From: an uncultured Collinsella sp. | GTDB lineage: Bacteria > Actinomycetota > Coriobacteriia > Coriobacteriales > Coriobacteriaceae | Direction: 5' to 3' | NCBI GenBank assembly: GCA_900542945.1 | Contig: UQPI01000009.1 | Location: forward strand, 1-50,650 | Length of the DNA: 50,650 nt | Shown: positions 8,463 to 17,417 of the stretch, one piece after another | Layout of the letters: every line of letters starts with the position of its first letter | Position numbering within the stretch: the first letter of the stretch is position 1 | Made by a program: the position numbers and the translations under genes | Notes under the pieces: model-generated | The model's database searches: none | What the model was told of the DNA's origin: nothing | The model's input: the letters and a program-made list of their open reading frames with translations, nothing else

Positions 8463-9340
8463 TTCGAAGCCCCTTTCAGTATGAGGCGAAGATAGTCATC
8501 AATGGTTGCCCGATCGCAGGGAATCTCGGGGAAGGCTTCGAGCGCTTCGCGACGGTTGGGCACGAGTACGTCCACGCTATAGGCGTGGTGGGCGGCACGG
8601 GCGCCTTCGACGCAAGCCATAAGCTCGGCGGCCTGTGCTTGGGTGCAGTGGGCGATGCCGGCGCGGTCGGTAATGTCCTCGCGTGGCAGGTCAAACATAA
8701 TCGAGCCGTTATCGATGCAGATGACGCGGTCGGCGGCGCGATCGAGGTCGGACGTAATGTGGCTCGAGAGCAGCACGCTGTGTTGGCCGTCGGCGACAAA
8801 GGCAAGCAGCTCGTCGAGCAGCTCTTCGCGCGCCATGGGATCGAGGCCCGCGGTGGCTTCGTCCAAAACGAGCAGCTTGGCATTGTGGCTGAGCGCACAG
8901 GCGAGCTGCAGCTTCATGCCCATGCCGCGGGAGAGGTCTTTGACCTTGGCTTTGGGGTCAAGGCCAAATCGGTCGATAAATCTGGCGAACGTTTCGCTAC
9001 TCCACGTGGGGTACGCCGGGCCTACGAGCCTCTCGATCTGGCCTACCTTGAGCGTGGAGGGGAAAGGACACGTGTCCAGGACAAGACCGACGCGGGAGCG
9101 CAGGTGACGCTGTGCCTCGCCGGGCGCGTTGGTGTCGCAGTGCTGTCCAAACAGATGCACCTCGCCGGCATCGAGCTTTATAAGCCCGAGCGCGGCGCGA
9201 ATGGTCGTTGTCTTGCCGGCGCCGTTTGCGCCCACAAAGCCGACAATCTGGCCGGGCTCCACGGTGAGCGTGACATCGCGTAGCGAAAAGCGGTCGCTTA
9301 CGCGGCGTGAGGCGCCTTTGAGTTCTAGCAAGTTTTGCAT
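8459..9340 (-). CDS. ABC transporter ATP-binding protein
   Basis: A 293-residue ATPase that powers the adjacent permease. Walker A is GANGAGKTT near the N-terminus (about 37-45). The signature is LSRGMGMKLQLA, a variant of LSGGQ. Walker B is LLVLDEATAGLDP, and the switch His lies in LLSSHI. The C-terminal extension beyond about 215 is typical of drug-export type ATPases. The reading frame is open well upstream, but the ATG at 9340 follows AAGAAAGG and gives a normal ABC N-terminus (MQNLLELKG). It sits 23 bases after the GntR gene and overlaps the permease start by four bases. Confidence 0.93.
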   Translation of the reverse strand: MQNLLELKGASRRVSDRFSLRDVTLTVEPGQIVGFVGANGAGKTTTIRAALGLIKLDAGEVHLFGQHCDTNAPGEAQRHLRSRVGLVLDTCPFPSTLKVGQIERLVGPAYPTWSSETFARFIDRFGLDPKAKVKDLSRGMGMKLQLACALSHNAKLLVLDEATAGLDPMAREELLDELLAFVADGQHSVLLSSHITSDLDRAADRVICIDNGSIMFDLPREDITDRAGIAHCTQAQAAELMACVEGARAAHHAYSVDVLVPNRREALEAFPEIPCDRATIDDYLRLILKGASK

Positions 9341-9363
9341 GGTATAGCCTTTCTTGCAGATGG

Positions 9364-9744
9364 CTACTGCATGGTTTCGGGGGCCACAAGGTCGAGCATT
9401 TCGTGCAATTTGTCGCGCGTGACGCCCAGGGTTTCGGCCTGCGTAGCGGCCTGCGCAAGCAACTCTTCGATATGGCAGAGCTGGTTTTCGCGCAAGAGCT
9501 CCTGGTTGCCCTCGGCGACAAAGCAGCCCTTGCCCTGCACGGTGCAGATAAAGCCGAGCTGTTCCAGGTCGGCATAGGCGCGTTTGGTGGTGATGACGCT
9601 CACGCCGAGGTCGCTCGCGAGCGCACGGATGCTGGGTAGTTTGGCTCCCGCAGCGAGTTCGCCCGAAAGGATCTGCGCTTTGACCTGCGAGGATATCTGC
9701 TCGTAGATGGGCTTGTCGCTCGAATTGGATAAGATTATGTCCAC
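9364..9744 (-). CDS. GntR-family (YtrA subfamily) transcriptional regulator
   Basis: A 126-residue repressor. The N-terminal winged helix-turn-helix (about 10-75) contains PIYEQISSQVKAQILSGEL and the recognition region SVITTKRAYADLEQLGF. The short C-terminal part (about 80-126) is a small helical dimerisation region rather than a large effector domain, which defines the YtrA group. It is the first gene of an operon with an ABC ATPase and permease, the usual YtrA partners. An inverted GTGTATATA repeat overlaps its own promoter, which suggests autoregulation. The start is ATG at 9744, preceded by a modest GGAGCC site. Confidence 0.9.
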   Translation of the reverse strand: MDIILSNSSDKPIYEQISSQVKAQILSGELAAGAKLPSIRALASDLGVSVITTKRAYADLEQLGFICTVQGKGCFVAEGNQELLRENQLCHIEELLAQAATQAETLGVTRDKLHEMLDLVAPETMQ

Positions 9745-9771
9745 AGCGGCTCCTTAGCTGTTGGGCTACAC

Positions 9772-9822
9772 GTGTATATAACCGGTAAGCACAGTATATA
9801 TACACTATGCACAGTTATGCAA
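9772..9822 (-). promoter_or_regulatory. Promoter with overlapping YtrA-type operator
   Basis: On the minus strand TTGCAT (9817-9822) and TATACT (9793-9798) are separated by 18 bases, a good sigma-70 arrangement. An inverted repeat with half-sites GTGTATATA (9772-9780) and TATATACAC (9797-9805) covers the -10 region. This is the expected form of a GntR/YtrA operator, so the regulator probably represses its own operon. Confidence 0.65.
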
Positions 9823-9835
9823 GAAGAAATGTAGG

Positions 9836-10155
9836 CCCGCCTGTCTCTTCGTTCGTTTGTCTCGATCTGTAACATCTGGAGCCGATTTCGGCAGCTAGAT
9901 GTTACAGATTGAGACAGCCCCGACCTTCCTGCTCGTTTATCTCAATCTGTAACACTAGGGCCCGTTTTTGGTGGCTAGATGTTACAGATTGAGACATTGG
10001 TTGCCCGCCTGCGCGTTTATCTCAATCTGTAACAGGTAGAAGCTCAAAACCCGTCTTTCTGTTACAGATTGAGATGGCGTCGATCTTCCCAGCCGTTTAT
10101 CTCGATCTGTAACATCTGGAGTCGATTTTGATGGCTAGATGTTACAGATTGAGAC
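9836..10155. repeat. Tandem array of four hairpin repeats with exact 80-bp period
   Basis: Four units begin at 9859, 9939, 10019 and 10099, exactly 80 bases apart, and each is about 57 bases long. Each consists of a left arm like GTCTCAATCTGTAACAT, a variable loop of about 23-25 bases, and the complementary right arm ATGTTACAGATTGAGAC. The 23-base spacers differ but tend to end in CGTTT; a spacer-like stretch also precedes the first unit. Left arms vary between CTCAATC and CTCGATC. The third unit differs most in its loop yet has perfect arms. The array fills the gap between the divergent gntR operon and prfC. Confidence 0.92.
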
Positions 10156-10292
10156 GATCCTTGAGGCGGCTGCCCGGTGCACAGCGAGCTCGGCTAATGA
10201 ATTTGTCCTGATAGGTGCCCTATGGCGGGATTTCGCGGCTACAATAGTACGGTTTCAACGACGTAATGCACTCAATGCAAGAAAGGATCCGC
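10156..10292 (+). promoter_or_regulatory. prfC leader with a -10-like TACAAT
   Basis: TACAAT at 10240-10245 lies about 50 bases before the prfC start, with no good -35 at the usual spacing. The ribosome binding site is AGAAAGGA, six bases before the ATG. Nothing else is recognised in this leader. Confidence 0.35.
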
Positions 10293-11906
<1,614 letters not shown>

Positions 11907-12006
11907 CGCGTCGGTGCGGTGGCCTTGCGGGGCTGCCGCGCCGTTTGCTTGCCTGCGGCTGCGTGAGCGGCTATCATACCCACCGTTGCCTCAAGACCGG
12001 GGCGGC

Positions 12007-12056
12007 CGAGCAGTTCGGGTCCGATATCCTGCTCGTTAAACCTAAAACCAAAGGAG
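12007..12056 (+). promoter_or_regulatory. Possible preQ1-I-like riboswitch before the VUT transporter
   Basis: A 7-bp stem (CGAGCAG 12007-12013, CTGCTCG 12029-12035) closes a 15-base loop that starts TTCGGGTCC. It is followed by an A-rich tail AAACCTAAAACCAAAGGAG that contains the ribosome binding site. Loop GGGT could pair with tail ACC, giving the H-type pseudoknot layout of preQ1-I riboswitches. The match to the published consensus is loose; the gene context is the main support. Confidence 0.25.
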
Positions 12057-12062
12057 TACATA

Positions 12063-12785
12063 ATGATCAAGAAGGTCATGGAGGACTACAAGGTCCTGTT
12101 GCGGAGCATTCCCGCGGCAACGGTTTCGCTGTTTTTCGTGAGCGTCATCATGATGAACCTGCTGGCCAACAAAGAACTCATCAGCCTGCCGTATCTGGCA
12201 CTCGATTGCGGCTTTGTGGTGAGCTGGGTTTCGTTTTTGTGCCAGGACATGATCTGCAAGCGCTTTGGCGCCAAGGCATCCATCAAAATCTCTATCCTCG
12301 CGCTGCTGGTCAACCTGGCTGTGAGCCTGTGCTTTTGGGCATGCTCGCTCACGCCCGGCATGTGGGGCGCCTACTACGACACGGGTATGATCGAGGTCAA
12401 CACCGCCCTTAACGCCACCATCGGCGGCACCTGGTACGTGGTGTTTGGATCTTCGCTCGCCATGCTCGTCTCTGCCGTGGTCAACTCCACGCTCAACCAG
12501 TCGCTCGGCCGTATGCTCAAAAAGAATAACTTTGCGAGCTTTGCCTTCCGCTCCTATGTGTCTACGGGTGTTGGCCAGTTTATCGACAACCTGGTCTTTG
12601 CCATTGTGGTGAGCCACACGTTCTTTGGCTGGACCTGGGTACAGGTCCTTATGTGCTCGCTGACGGGCGCCGTCGCCGAGCTGCTGTGCGAGGTCTTCCT
12701 GAGCCCCGTGGGCTACAAGGTCGTGCGCGGCTGGGAGCGCGAGAATGTGGGTGCCGAGTACCTCGAGCGCCACGCAACCGCCTAA
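12063..12785 (+). CDS. VUT-family (queuosine precursor type) membrane transporter
   Basis: A 240-residue polytopic protein with six hydrophobic segments matching the Vut_1/YhhQ family. Family members take up queuosine precursors such as preQ0 or preQ1, or other vitamins. Recognisable features are the N-terminal ANKELISLPYLALDCG region, followed by DMICKRFGAKASIKIS, and the C-terminal SYVSTGVGQFIDNLVF. A strong AAAGGAG site lies six bases before the ATG. The SDR gene starts nine bases after the stop, so the two are probably cotranscribed. The substrate is inferred from the family; the possible preQ1-like leader would fit a queuosine role but is weakly supported. Confidence 0.8.
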   Translation: MIKKVMEDYKVLLRSIPAATVSLFFVSVIMMNLLANKELISLPYLALDCGFVVSWVSFLCQDMICKRFGAKASIKISILALLVNLAVSLCFWACSLTPGMWGAYYDTGMIEVNTALNATIGGTWYVVFGSSLAMLVSAVVNSTLNQSLGRMLKKNNFASFAFRSYVSTGVGQFIDNLVFAIVVSHTFFGWTWVQVLMCSLTGAVAELLCEVFLSPVGYKVVRGWERENVGAEYLERHATA

Positions 12786-12794
12786 GGAGCAGAT

Positions 12795-13475
12795 ATGCGG
12801 GTTTTGATCACGGGCGCTTCGGGCGGCATCGGAGCCGCGTGCGTGCAGCGCTTTTTGGACGAGGGCCACGAGGTCATGGGCTTTGATCTGCTGCCAGCGG
12901 CGATCGAGCACGAGCGCTATCGCCATCTGATCGTCGATGTCCGCGAGCCGGATTCGTTTCCAGACGAGCTTGAACCCCAGGTGATCGTGAACGTTGCCGG
13001 CACGCAGGATTCGGCCGACGACATCGCTGCCAACCTAACGGGCACCATCAACGTGACCGAGCGCTATGCCTTTGTGGGGGAGGGGCTTGCCGCCAAGCCG
13101 ACGCCGGCTATCAAATCCGTGGTCAATGTGGGGTCGGCGAGCGGACATACGGGATCGGAGTTTCCCGCCTATGCTGCCAGCAAAGGCGGCATTATCGCCT
13201 ACACCAAGAACCTTGCAAACCGCCTGGCGCCGCGGGCCATCGCCAACAGCGTGGACCCGGGCGGCGTTATCACGCCGCTCAACCGTTGCGTGATGGAAGA
13301 CGAACACCTGTGGAACCAGATTATGGAGCTCACACCGCTTAAACGCTGGGCCACCGCCCAAGAGATCGCCGAGTGGATCTATTTTGTGGGCGTGACCAAC
13401 CGGTTTATGACCGGGCAGAGCCTGCTGATCGATGGCGGCGAGGCCGGCCGCACACAGTTTATCTGGCCCGAGTAA
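12795..13475 (+). CDS. SDR-family NAD(P)-dependent oxidoreductase
   Basis: A 226-residue classical short-chain dehydrogenase/reductase. The nucleotide-binding motif TGASGGIG is at 6-13. NVAG follows the fourth strand. The catalytic Ser is in VGSASG, and the Tyr and Lys are in YAASK. The usual PG turn reads DPGGVITP. The C-terminal LLIDGGEAGR matches the family ending. At 226 residues it is slightly shorter than usual, with the region after the dinucleotide fold compressed. The substrate is unknown. It lies nine bases after the VUT transporter and ends at a strong terminator, so these two genes form a transcription unit. Confidence 0.88.
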   Translation: MRVLITGASGGIGAACVQRFLDEGHEVMGFDLLPAAIEHERYRHLIVDVREPDSFPDELEPQVIVNVAGTQDSADDIAANLTGTINVTERYAFVGEGLAAKPTPAIKSVVNVGSASGHTGSEFPAYAASKGGIIAYTKNLANRLAPRAIANSVDPGGVITPLNRCVMEDEHLWNQIMELTPLKRWATAQEIAEWIYFVGVTNRFMTGQSLLIDGGEAGRTQFIWPE

Positions 13476-13480
13476 CAAGA

Positions 13481-13518
13481 CGCGCCCGATGGCAAGATTG
13501 CCGTCGGGCGCGTTTTTA
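13481..13518 (+). terminator. Rho-independent terminator after the VUT/SDR unit
   Basis: CGCGCCCGA (13481-13489) pairs perfectly with TCGGGCGCG (13504-13512). An inner GGCAA/TTGCC stem extends the hairpin, and TTTTTA follows directly. Confidence 0.93.
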
Positions 13519-13587
13519 TGTCACTCATAGGTAACTTTTGCGGAGCATCATCTCTGTAACGTGCTTTTGAGCTGGTAGAATGAGCCT

Positions 13588-15252
13588 TTGAATAAAAAAG
13601 GGGGCATATTGGGGCTGTTCGGTTCACACGAGAAGCGCGACGCGGACCGAGCGCGTCGGCTGTTTGAAGAGGCGCTTGCGCAGCAAGGGCCCAACGTTGC
13701 TCTGGTCTTGCGCGCCAACGACTGCCTTCCGCTCTATATCACCCCAAATTTCGAACGCGTATTTGGCGTGTCGTCCGAGCGTATCGGCGACGACATCGAG
13801 ACACTATACCGCTTTATCCCCAATAGCGACCGCGTTCGCATGCAGCGACAGGTGAGGGACTGGGACCATGTGACCCCGCTGAACCTCCTGTGCTCCTACC
13901 ATGCGCCCCATGGAGCAAAATCGCAGCTCAGCATAAGGTTTACGATTTCGCTCATACAGAACGGCACCCAGTACCTGGTTTCTGCAGTCGATGTAACGGC
14001 CGAAAACGAGCGCATCGCCAAGGCGGAGGCCGAGCGCGATCGCGCCGTCGAGACCGCCAACGCGCGCACGGACTATATGAACCAGATGAGCCACGAGATC
14101 CGCACGCCGCTCAATGGCATCGAGGGCATGATTTCGCTTGCTCGCGAGCATCATGCGGATGAGCCTCGCCTGATGGATGACTTGTCTCGTGCCTCGCAGC
14201 TTTCGGCCTACTTGCTTTCGCTTATCAATGACATGCTCGATATGAGCCGCCTCAACAGCGGGCGCGTGCGCATTGACGATGCACCGTTTGATATGCGTCT
14301 GTTTGCCGATGAGATTGAGCGTATGTTTGCCTCGCAGGCGGCCGACAAAGGGCTTGCGTACTCGGTCAATCTGGAGGACTGCGAAAACGTCTTTGTCGTG
14401 GGCGATCGCATGCGCCTGTCGCAGGTCGTCATCAACTTTATCTCCAACGCGGTCAAGTTTACCGAGCGGGGCGGCAGCGTTACCGTAACCCTGCGCGAGA
14501 TGTACCGGACAGACGACGGCGTGAGTTATATGCTGCGCGTGCGCGACACAGGCAAGGGCATGGACCCGCGCTACATTAGCAAGATATTTAAACCGTTTGA
14601 GCAGGAAGACCGTACCATCGCGCGCCGCTACGGCGGAACGGGCTTGGGTATGGCCATCACGAGCGCGCTCGTCGACCTGATGGACGGTGAGATTGTCGTC
14701 GATACCGAGCCTGGTCGCGGTTCGACGTTTTCGGCCTACATCCCGCTGCGACTTGCCACGCCGGAGCAGGTCGAGGAGCTCAAGCTTAAAGAGCAGACGC
14801 TCGAGACGGCGTCCGATTCCATGGGGTCGTCGTTTACCTACCAGTTTGAGGACAAGCGATTCCTGCTGGCCGAGGATAACGAAATCAATGCCATGATCGT
14901 GATTGAGCTGCTGGCAAGGCGAGGCGCGGCGGTCGATCGCGCCGAGAACGGCCAAGCGGTCGTTGAGCGGTTTCGGAGCATGCCCGCGGGCACGTACGAT
15001 GCGATCCTCATGGATATTCAGATGCCCGTGCTGAACGGCTGGGAAGCGGCGGAGCTGATTCGAGGGCTCGATCGTGAGGACGCCGGCGCCATTCCCATCA
15101 TTGCGCTTTCTGCCAATGACTACACCGAGGACGTTGAGCGCTCGCGCAGTGTGGGCATGAACGGACATGTGGGCAAGCCCATCGATCTGAACGTTTTGAA
15201 AGCACAGCTGGCGGCCGCGACGGCCGAGGCAGCTTACCGAGGAAATGAGTAA
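13588..15252 (+). CDS. PAS-containing hybrid histidine kinase with receiver domain
   Basis: A cytoplasmic sensor kinase of about 554 residues with no signal peptide or membrane helix. A PAS-like domain covers about 40-140 (LPLYITPNFERVFGV...QYLVSAVDVTAENE) and is followed by a short coiled linker. HisKA has SHEIRTPLNG with acceptor His169. The HATPase shows NFISNAVKFTERGG, DTGKGM and GTGLGM. A C-terminal receiver begins LLAEDNEINA, with acceptor Asp476 in MDIQMP. The first TTG at 13588 gives the longest form; a second in-frame TTG at 13609 follows AAAGGGGGC and may be the true start. The MoxR gene begins two bases after the stop, so the kinase could be cotranscribed with the surface-protein operon. 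Confidence 0.9.
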   Translation: MNKKGGILGLFGSHEKRDADRARRLFEEALAQQGPNVALVLRANDCLPLYITPNFERVFGVSSERIGDDIETLYRFIPNSDRVRMQRQVRDWDHVTPLNLLCSYHAPHGAKSQLSIRFTISLIQNGTQYLVSAVDVTAENERIAKAEAERDRAVETANARTDYMNQMSHEIRTPLNGIEGMISLAREHHADEPRLMDDLSRASQLSAYLLSLINDMLDMSRLNSGRVRIDDAPFDMRLFADEIERMFASQAADKGLAYSVNLEDCENVFVVGDRMRLSQVVINFISNAVKFTERGGSVTVTLREMYRTDDGVSYMLRVRDTGKGMDPRYISKIFKPFEQEDRTIARRYGGTGLGMAITSALVDLMDGEIVVDTEPGRGSTFSAYIPLRLATPEQVEELKLKEQTLETASDSMGSSFTYQFEDKRFLLAEDNEINAMIVIELLARRGAAVDRAENGQAVVERFRSMPAGTYDAILMDIQMPVLNGWEAAELIRGLDREDAGAIPIIALSANDYTEDVERSRSVGMNGHVGKPIDLNVLKAQLAAATAEAAYRGNE

Positions 15253-15254
15253 CC

Positions 15255-16208
15255 GTGATTGTCGAACAGTCCAACAGCATCATCAACGAAGTGAGCCGCG
15301 CCCTGCTGGGCAAGCGCGATGTGATCGAGAAAGCTCTCATGGCCATCTATGCCGGCGGCCATATCCTGCTGGAGGATGTGCCCGGTACCGGCAAGACGAC
15401 GCTGGCCCTGGCTCTTTCGCGTGCACTGGGTCTGGACTTTAAGCGCGTGCAATTTACGCCCGATACGCTGCCCTCGGACATTACGGGCTTTACGATGTTC
15501 GACCGCGACGCCGGCGTGTTTCGCTTTGTGTGGGGCGCCGTCAACTGCAACATGCTGCTGGGCGACGAGATCAACCGTACCAGCGCAAAGACGCAGTCGG
15601 CCCTGCTCGAGGTTATGGAAGAACGCGCGGTGACGATTGATGGGCAGACGCATCAGGTCCCGCGTCCCTTCGTGTGTATCGCAACCGAGAACCCGGTGGG
15701 CTCGGCGGGCACTCAGCCGCTGCCCGATAGCCAGCTCGACCGCTTTATGGTTCGCCTGTCCGTTGGCTATCCGTCGCGCCAGGACCAGATTGATATCCTC
15801 AAGGCCCGTCGCTATGCCAACCCTCTCGACGACATCAAGCCCATGGTTGCCTGCGATGACCTGCTCGATATCCAAAATTACCTGGGCAATGTACAGGTTG
15901 CCGACACGGTGCTGGATTATATCGTGCGCCTGTGCGAGGAGACCCGCAATGACGACCTTGTTGAGCTGGGCGTGAGCCCCCGTGGCATCATCGCGCTCAC
16001 TCGCATGGCGCGCGCCTGCGCATTGATTCGCGAGCGCGACTATGTGGTGCCTGAGGACGTGCGCGAGGTGTTTAAGGTCGTCTGCGTCCACCGTCTCGTT
16101 TTGCGCCCCCAGGCCCGCATCGAATCGATTACCGCCGAGGACGTCCTCGACTGCATTCTCGCTGCCGTTCCCGCCCCGTCCATGGGCCAGGTTCGCGGCC
16201 GCTCGTAG
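15255..16208 (+). CDS. MoxR-family AAA+ ATPase
   Basis: A 317-residue cytoplasmic AAA+ ATPase of the MoxR group, chaperone-like proteins that usually act with DUF58/VWA partners. Walker A is EDVPGTGKTT at about 40-49. Walker B is MLLGDEINR, followed by SAKTQSALLEVMEERAVTIDG. Sensor 1 is ATENPVGSAGTQPLPDSQLDRFMV, and the arginine-containing lid follows. GTG start, two bases after the kinase stop and behind a GAGGAAATG site. It heads the conserved MoxR, DUF58, transglutaminase gene order. The function in this group is inferred to be maturation of a cell-surface complex. Confidence 0.92.
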   Translation: MIVEQSNSIINEVSRALLGKRDVIEKALMAIYAGGHILLEDVPGTGKTTLALALSRALGLDFKRVQFTPDTLPSDITGFTMFDRDAGVFRFVWGAVNCNMLLGDEINRTSAKTQSALLEVMEERAVTIDGQTHQVPRPFVCIATENPVGSAGTQPLPDSQLDRFMVRLSVGYPSRQDQIDILKARRYANPLDDIKPMVACDDLLDIQNYLGNVQVADTVLDYIVRLCEETRNDDLVELGVSPRGIIALTRMARACALIRERDYVVPEDVREVFKVVCVHRLVLRPQARIESITAEDVLDCILAAVPAPSMGQVRGRS

Positions 16209-16243
16209 CGGCTCGTTCGCCCTGCGCGTCCTACGGTACGCCC

Positions 16244-17416
16244 ATGATTGCCAACAAGATTACCTATATCGTGTCCGTGGCGCTCCTGCTTGCCACGTTT
16301 GTGTTTACCGCCAATGCGGCTGCGCTTGCTGCTGCCGCGGCGTTGATCGCCATGCCCGTGGTCACGGTGGCGGCGTGCCGCTCGAGCGTTGCCTTGCTCA
16401 AGCTCGGCTTTGAGCTTCCCCGATCGTGTGTTGTAAACGCGCCTCTTGTATTGCGCATCACGTTGGATCGCCCGCTTATGTTTCGCGGTCGCATGGAGCT
16501 GTCGTTTTCGGTGTACAACCAGCTGACGGGAACGCGGACGGTCCGTTCCGTAAGCCTTGCCCCCGCGATGGGTAGGCCCGCCTTGTTTGAGCTAGAGCTC
16601 GATTCGACCGTTTGTGGCGCGCACACCATTACCCTTGATACCGCGCGCCTGGTCGATGAGATGGGCTTTACGTCGCTTGCTCTGGAGGACGCCGACTTTC
16701 ACGGGTTGTTTACGGTCTATCCCGAAGTGCTCGACATCCAGGTCGATCCTCACCAAAGTGCTTCTGCCGGTCTTGAGGGCACGAGCTACGATCCCCATCG
16801 CAGCGGCCAGGACGCCTCCGAGGTCTTTGACGTGAGGCCCTATCATGAGGGCGATGCGGTCAAGTCGATCCACTGGAAGCTGTCGACGCGCTTTGACGAC
16901 GTGCTGGTGCGCGAGGCCTCACGCCCCCAAGACCACACGATCGCCGTCTTGTTCGGTGCGTTTGCGTGCGATTTTGAGCACTCAAGCCGCCCCGAGCTTC
17001 TTTCTGCGGTACTGAGCTTAACCGCGTCGATATCGCTGGCGCTTATGCGTCAGGGATACCATCATATGGTCGTAGCTGTCCCCGAAGGCTCCCTGGCCGC
17101 CTATCCCGTCGATGACCGACGTGGTTTTAATAAGATGCTCGATGCTTTGACGGCAACGCCGCTTGGCCCTGCCCATCCAACATCAAACGAGCAGTATGCC
17201 AAGCTTATGGCGGCACGGGGCATTAGTAAAACGGTGCTGGTGACGTTGGGTGTCGATGAGCAGGTCTATATCGATTTGGGCCGTCTGACCGATCTGTCGG
17301 TGCTCCATGTGTCGGATTCAGTCGAGTCGTATAGCATCGAGCGCGGCGCCAACTACTCCATCACCCATTGCCCGGTATCGAGCGATTCGGCTCGTATTAA
17401 GAGTCTGGAGCTCTAG
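16244..17416 (+). CDS. DUF58 domain-containing membrane protein
   Basis: A 390-residue protein with two N-terminal hydrophobic helices (about 7-45), then a soluble beta-rich part and the DUF58 core. The diagnostic DUF58 stretch is near 185-225: DPHRSGQD, then VRPYHEGDAVKSIHWKLSTR and VREASRPQD. The C-terminal half resembles a von Willebrand factor A fold. DUF58 proteins are standard partners of MoxR ATPases. The gene starts 35 bases after the MoxR stop and its own stop lies one base before the transglutaminase start, so cotranscription is very likely. The biochemical role is unknown; an assembly function at the membrane is inferred. Confidence 0.92.
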   Translation: MIANKITYIVSVALLLATFVFTANAAALAAAAALIAMPVVTVAACRSSVALLKLGFELPRSCVVNAPLVLRITLDRPLMFRGRMELSFSVYNQLTGTRTVRSVSLAPAMGRPALFELELDSTVCGAHTITLDTARLVDEMGFTSLALEDADFHGLFTVYPEVLDIQVDPHQSASAGLEGTSYDPHRSGQDASEVFDVRPYHEGDAVKSIHWKLSTRFDDVLVREASRPQDHTIAVLFGAFACDFEHSSRPELLSAVLSLTASISLALMRQGYHHMVVAVPEGSLAAYPVDDRRGFNKMLDALTATPLGPAHPTSNEQYAKLMAARGISKTVLVTLGVDEQVYIDLGRLTDLSVLHVSDSVESYSIERGANYSITHCPVSSDSARIKSLEL

Positions 17417-17417
17417 C

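Noticed and set aside
9341..9805. Upstream extension of the ABC ATPase frame
   Set aside because: The extension runs through the GntR gene in another frame. The ATG at 9340 has a ribosome binding site and gives the canonical N-terminus.
9836..10155. CRISPR array
   Set aside because: The conserved parts are the palindrome arms, while loops inside each unit vary and spacers share a CGTTT end. Unit length (57) and only four units, with no cas gene, do not fit CRISPR.
11915..11950. Terminator after prfC
   Set aside because: A GC-rich imperfect hairpin can be drawn, but the stem has several mismatches and no U-tract, so I do not list it as a feature.
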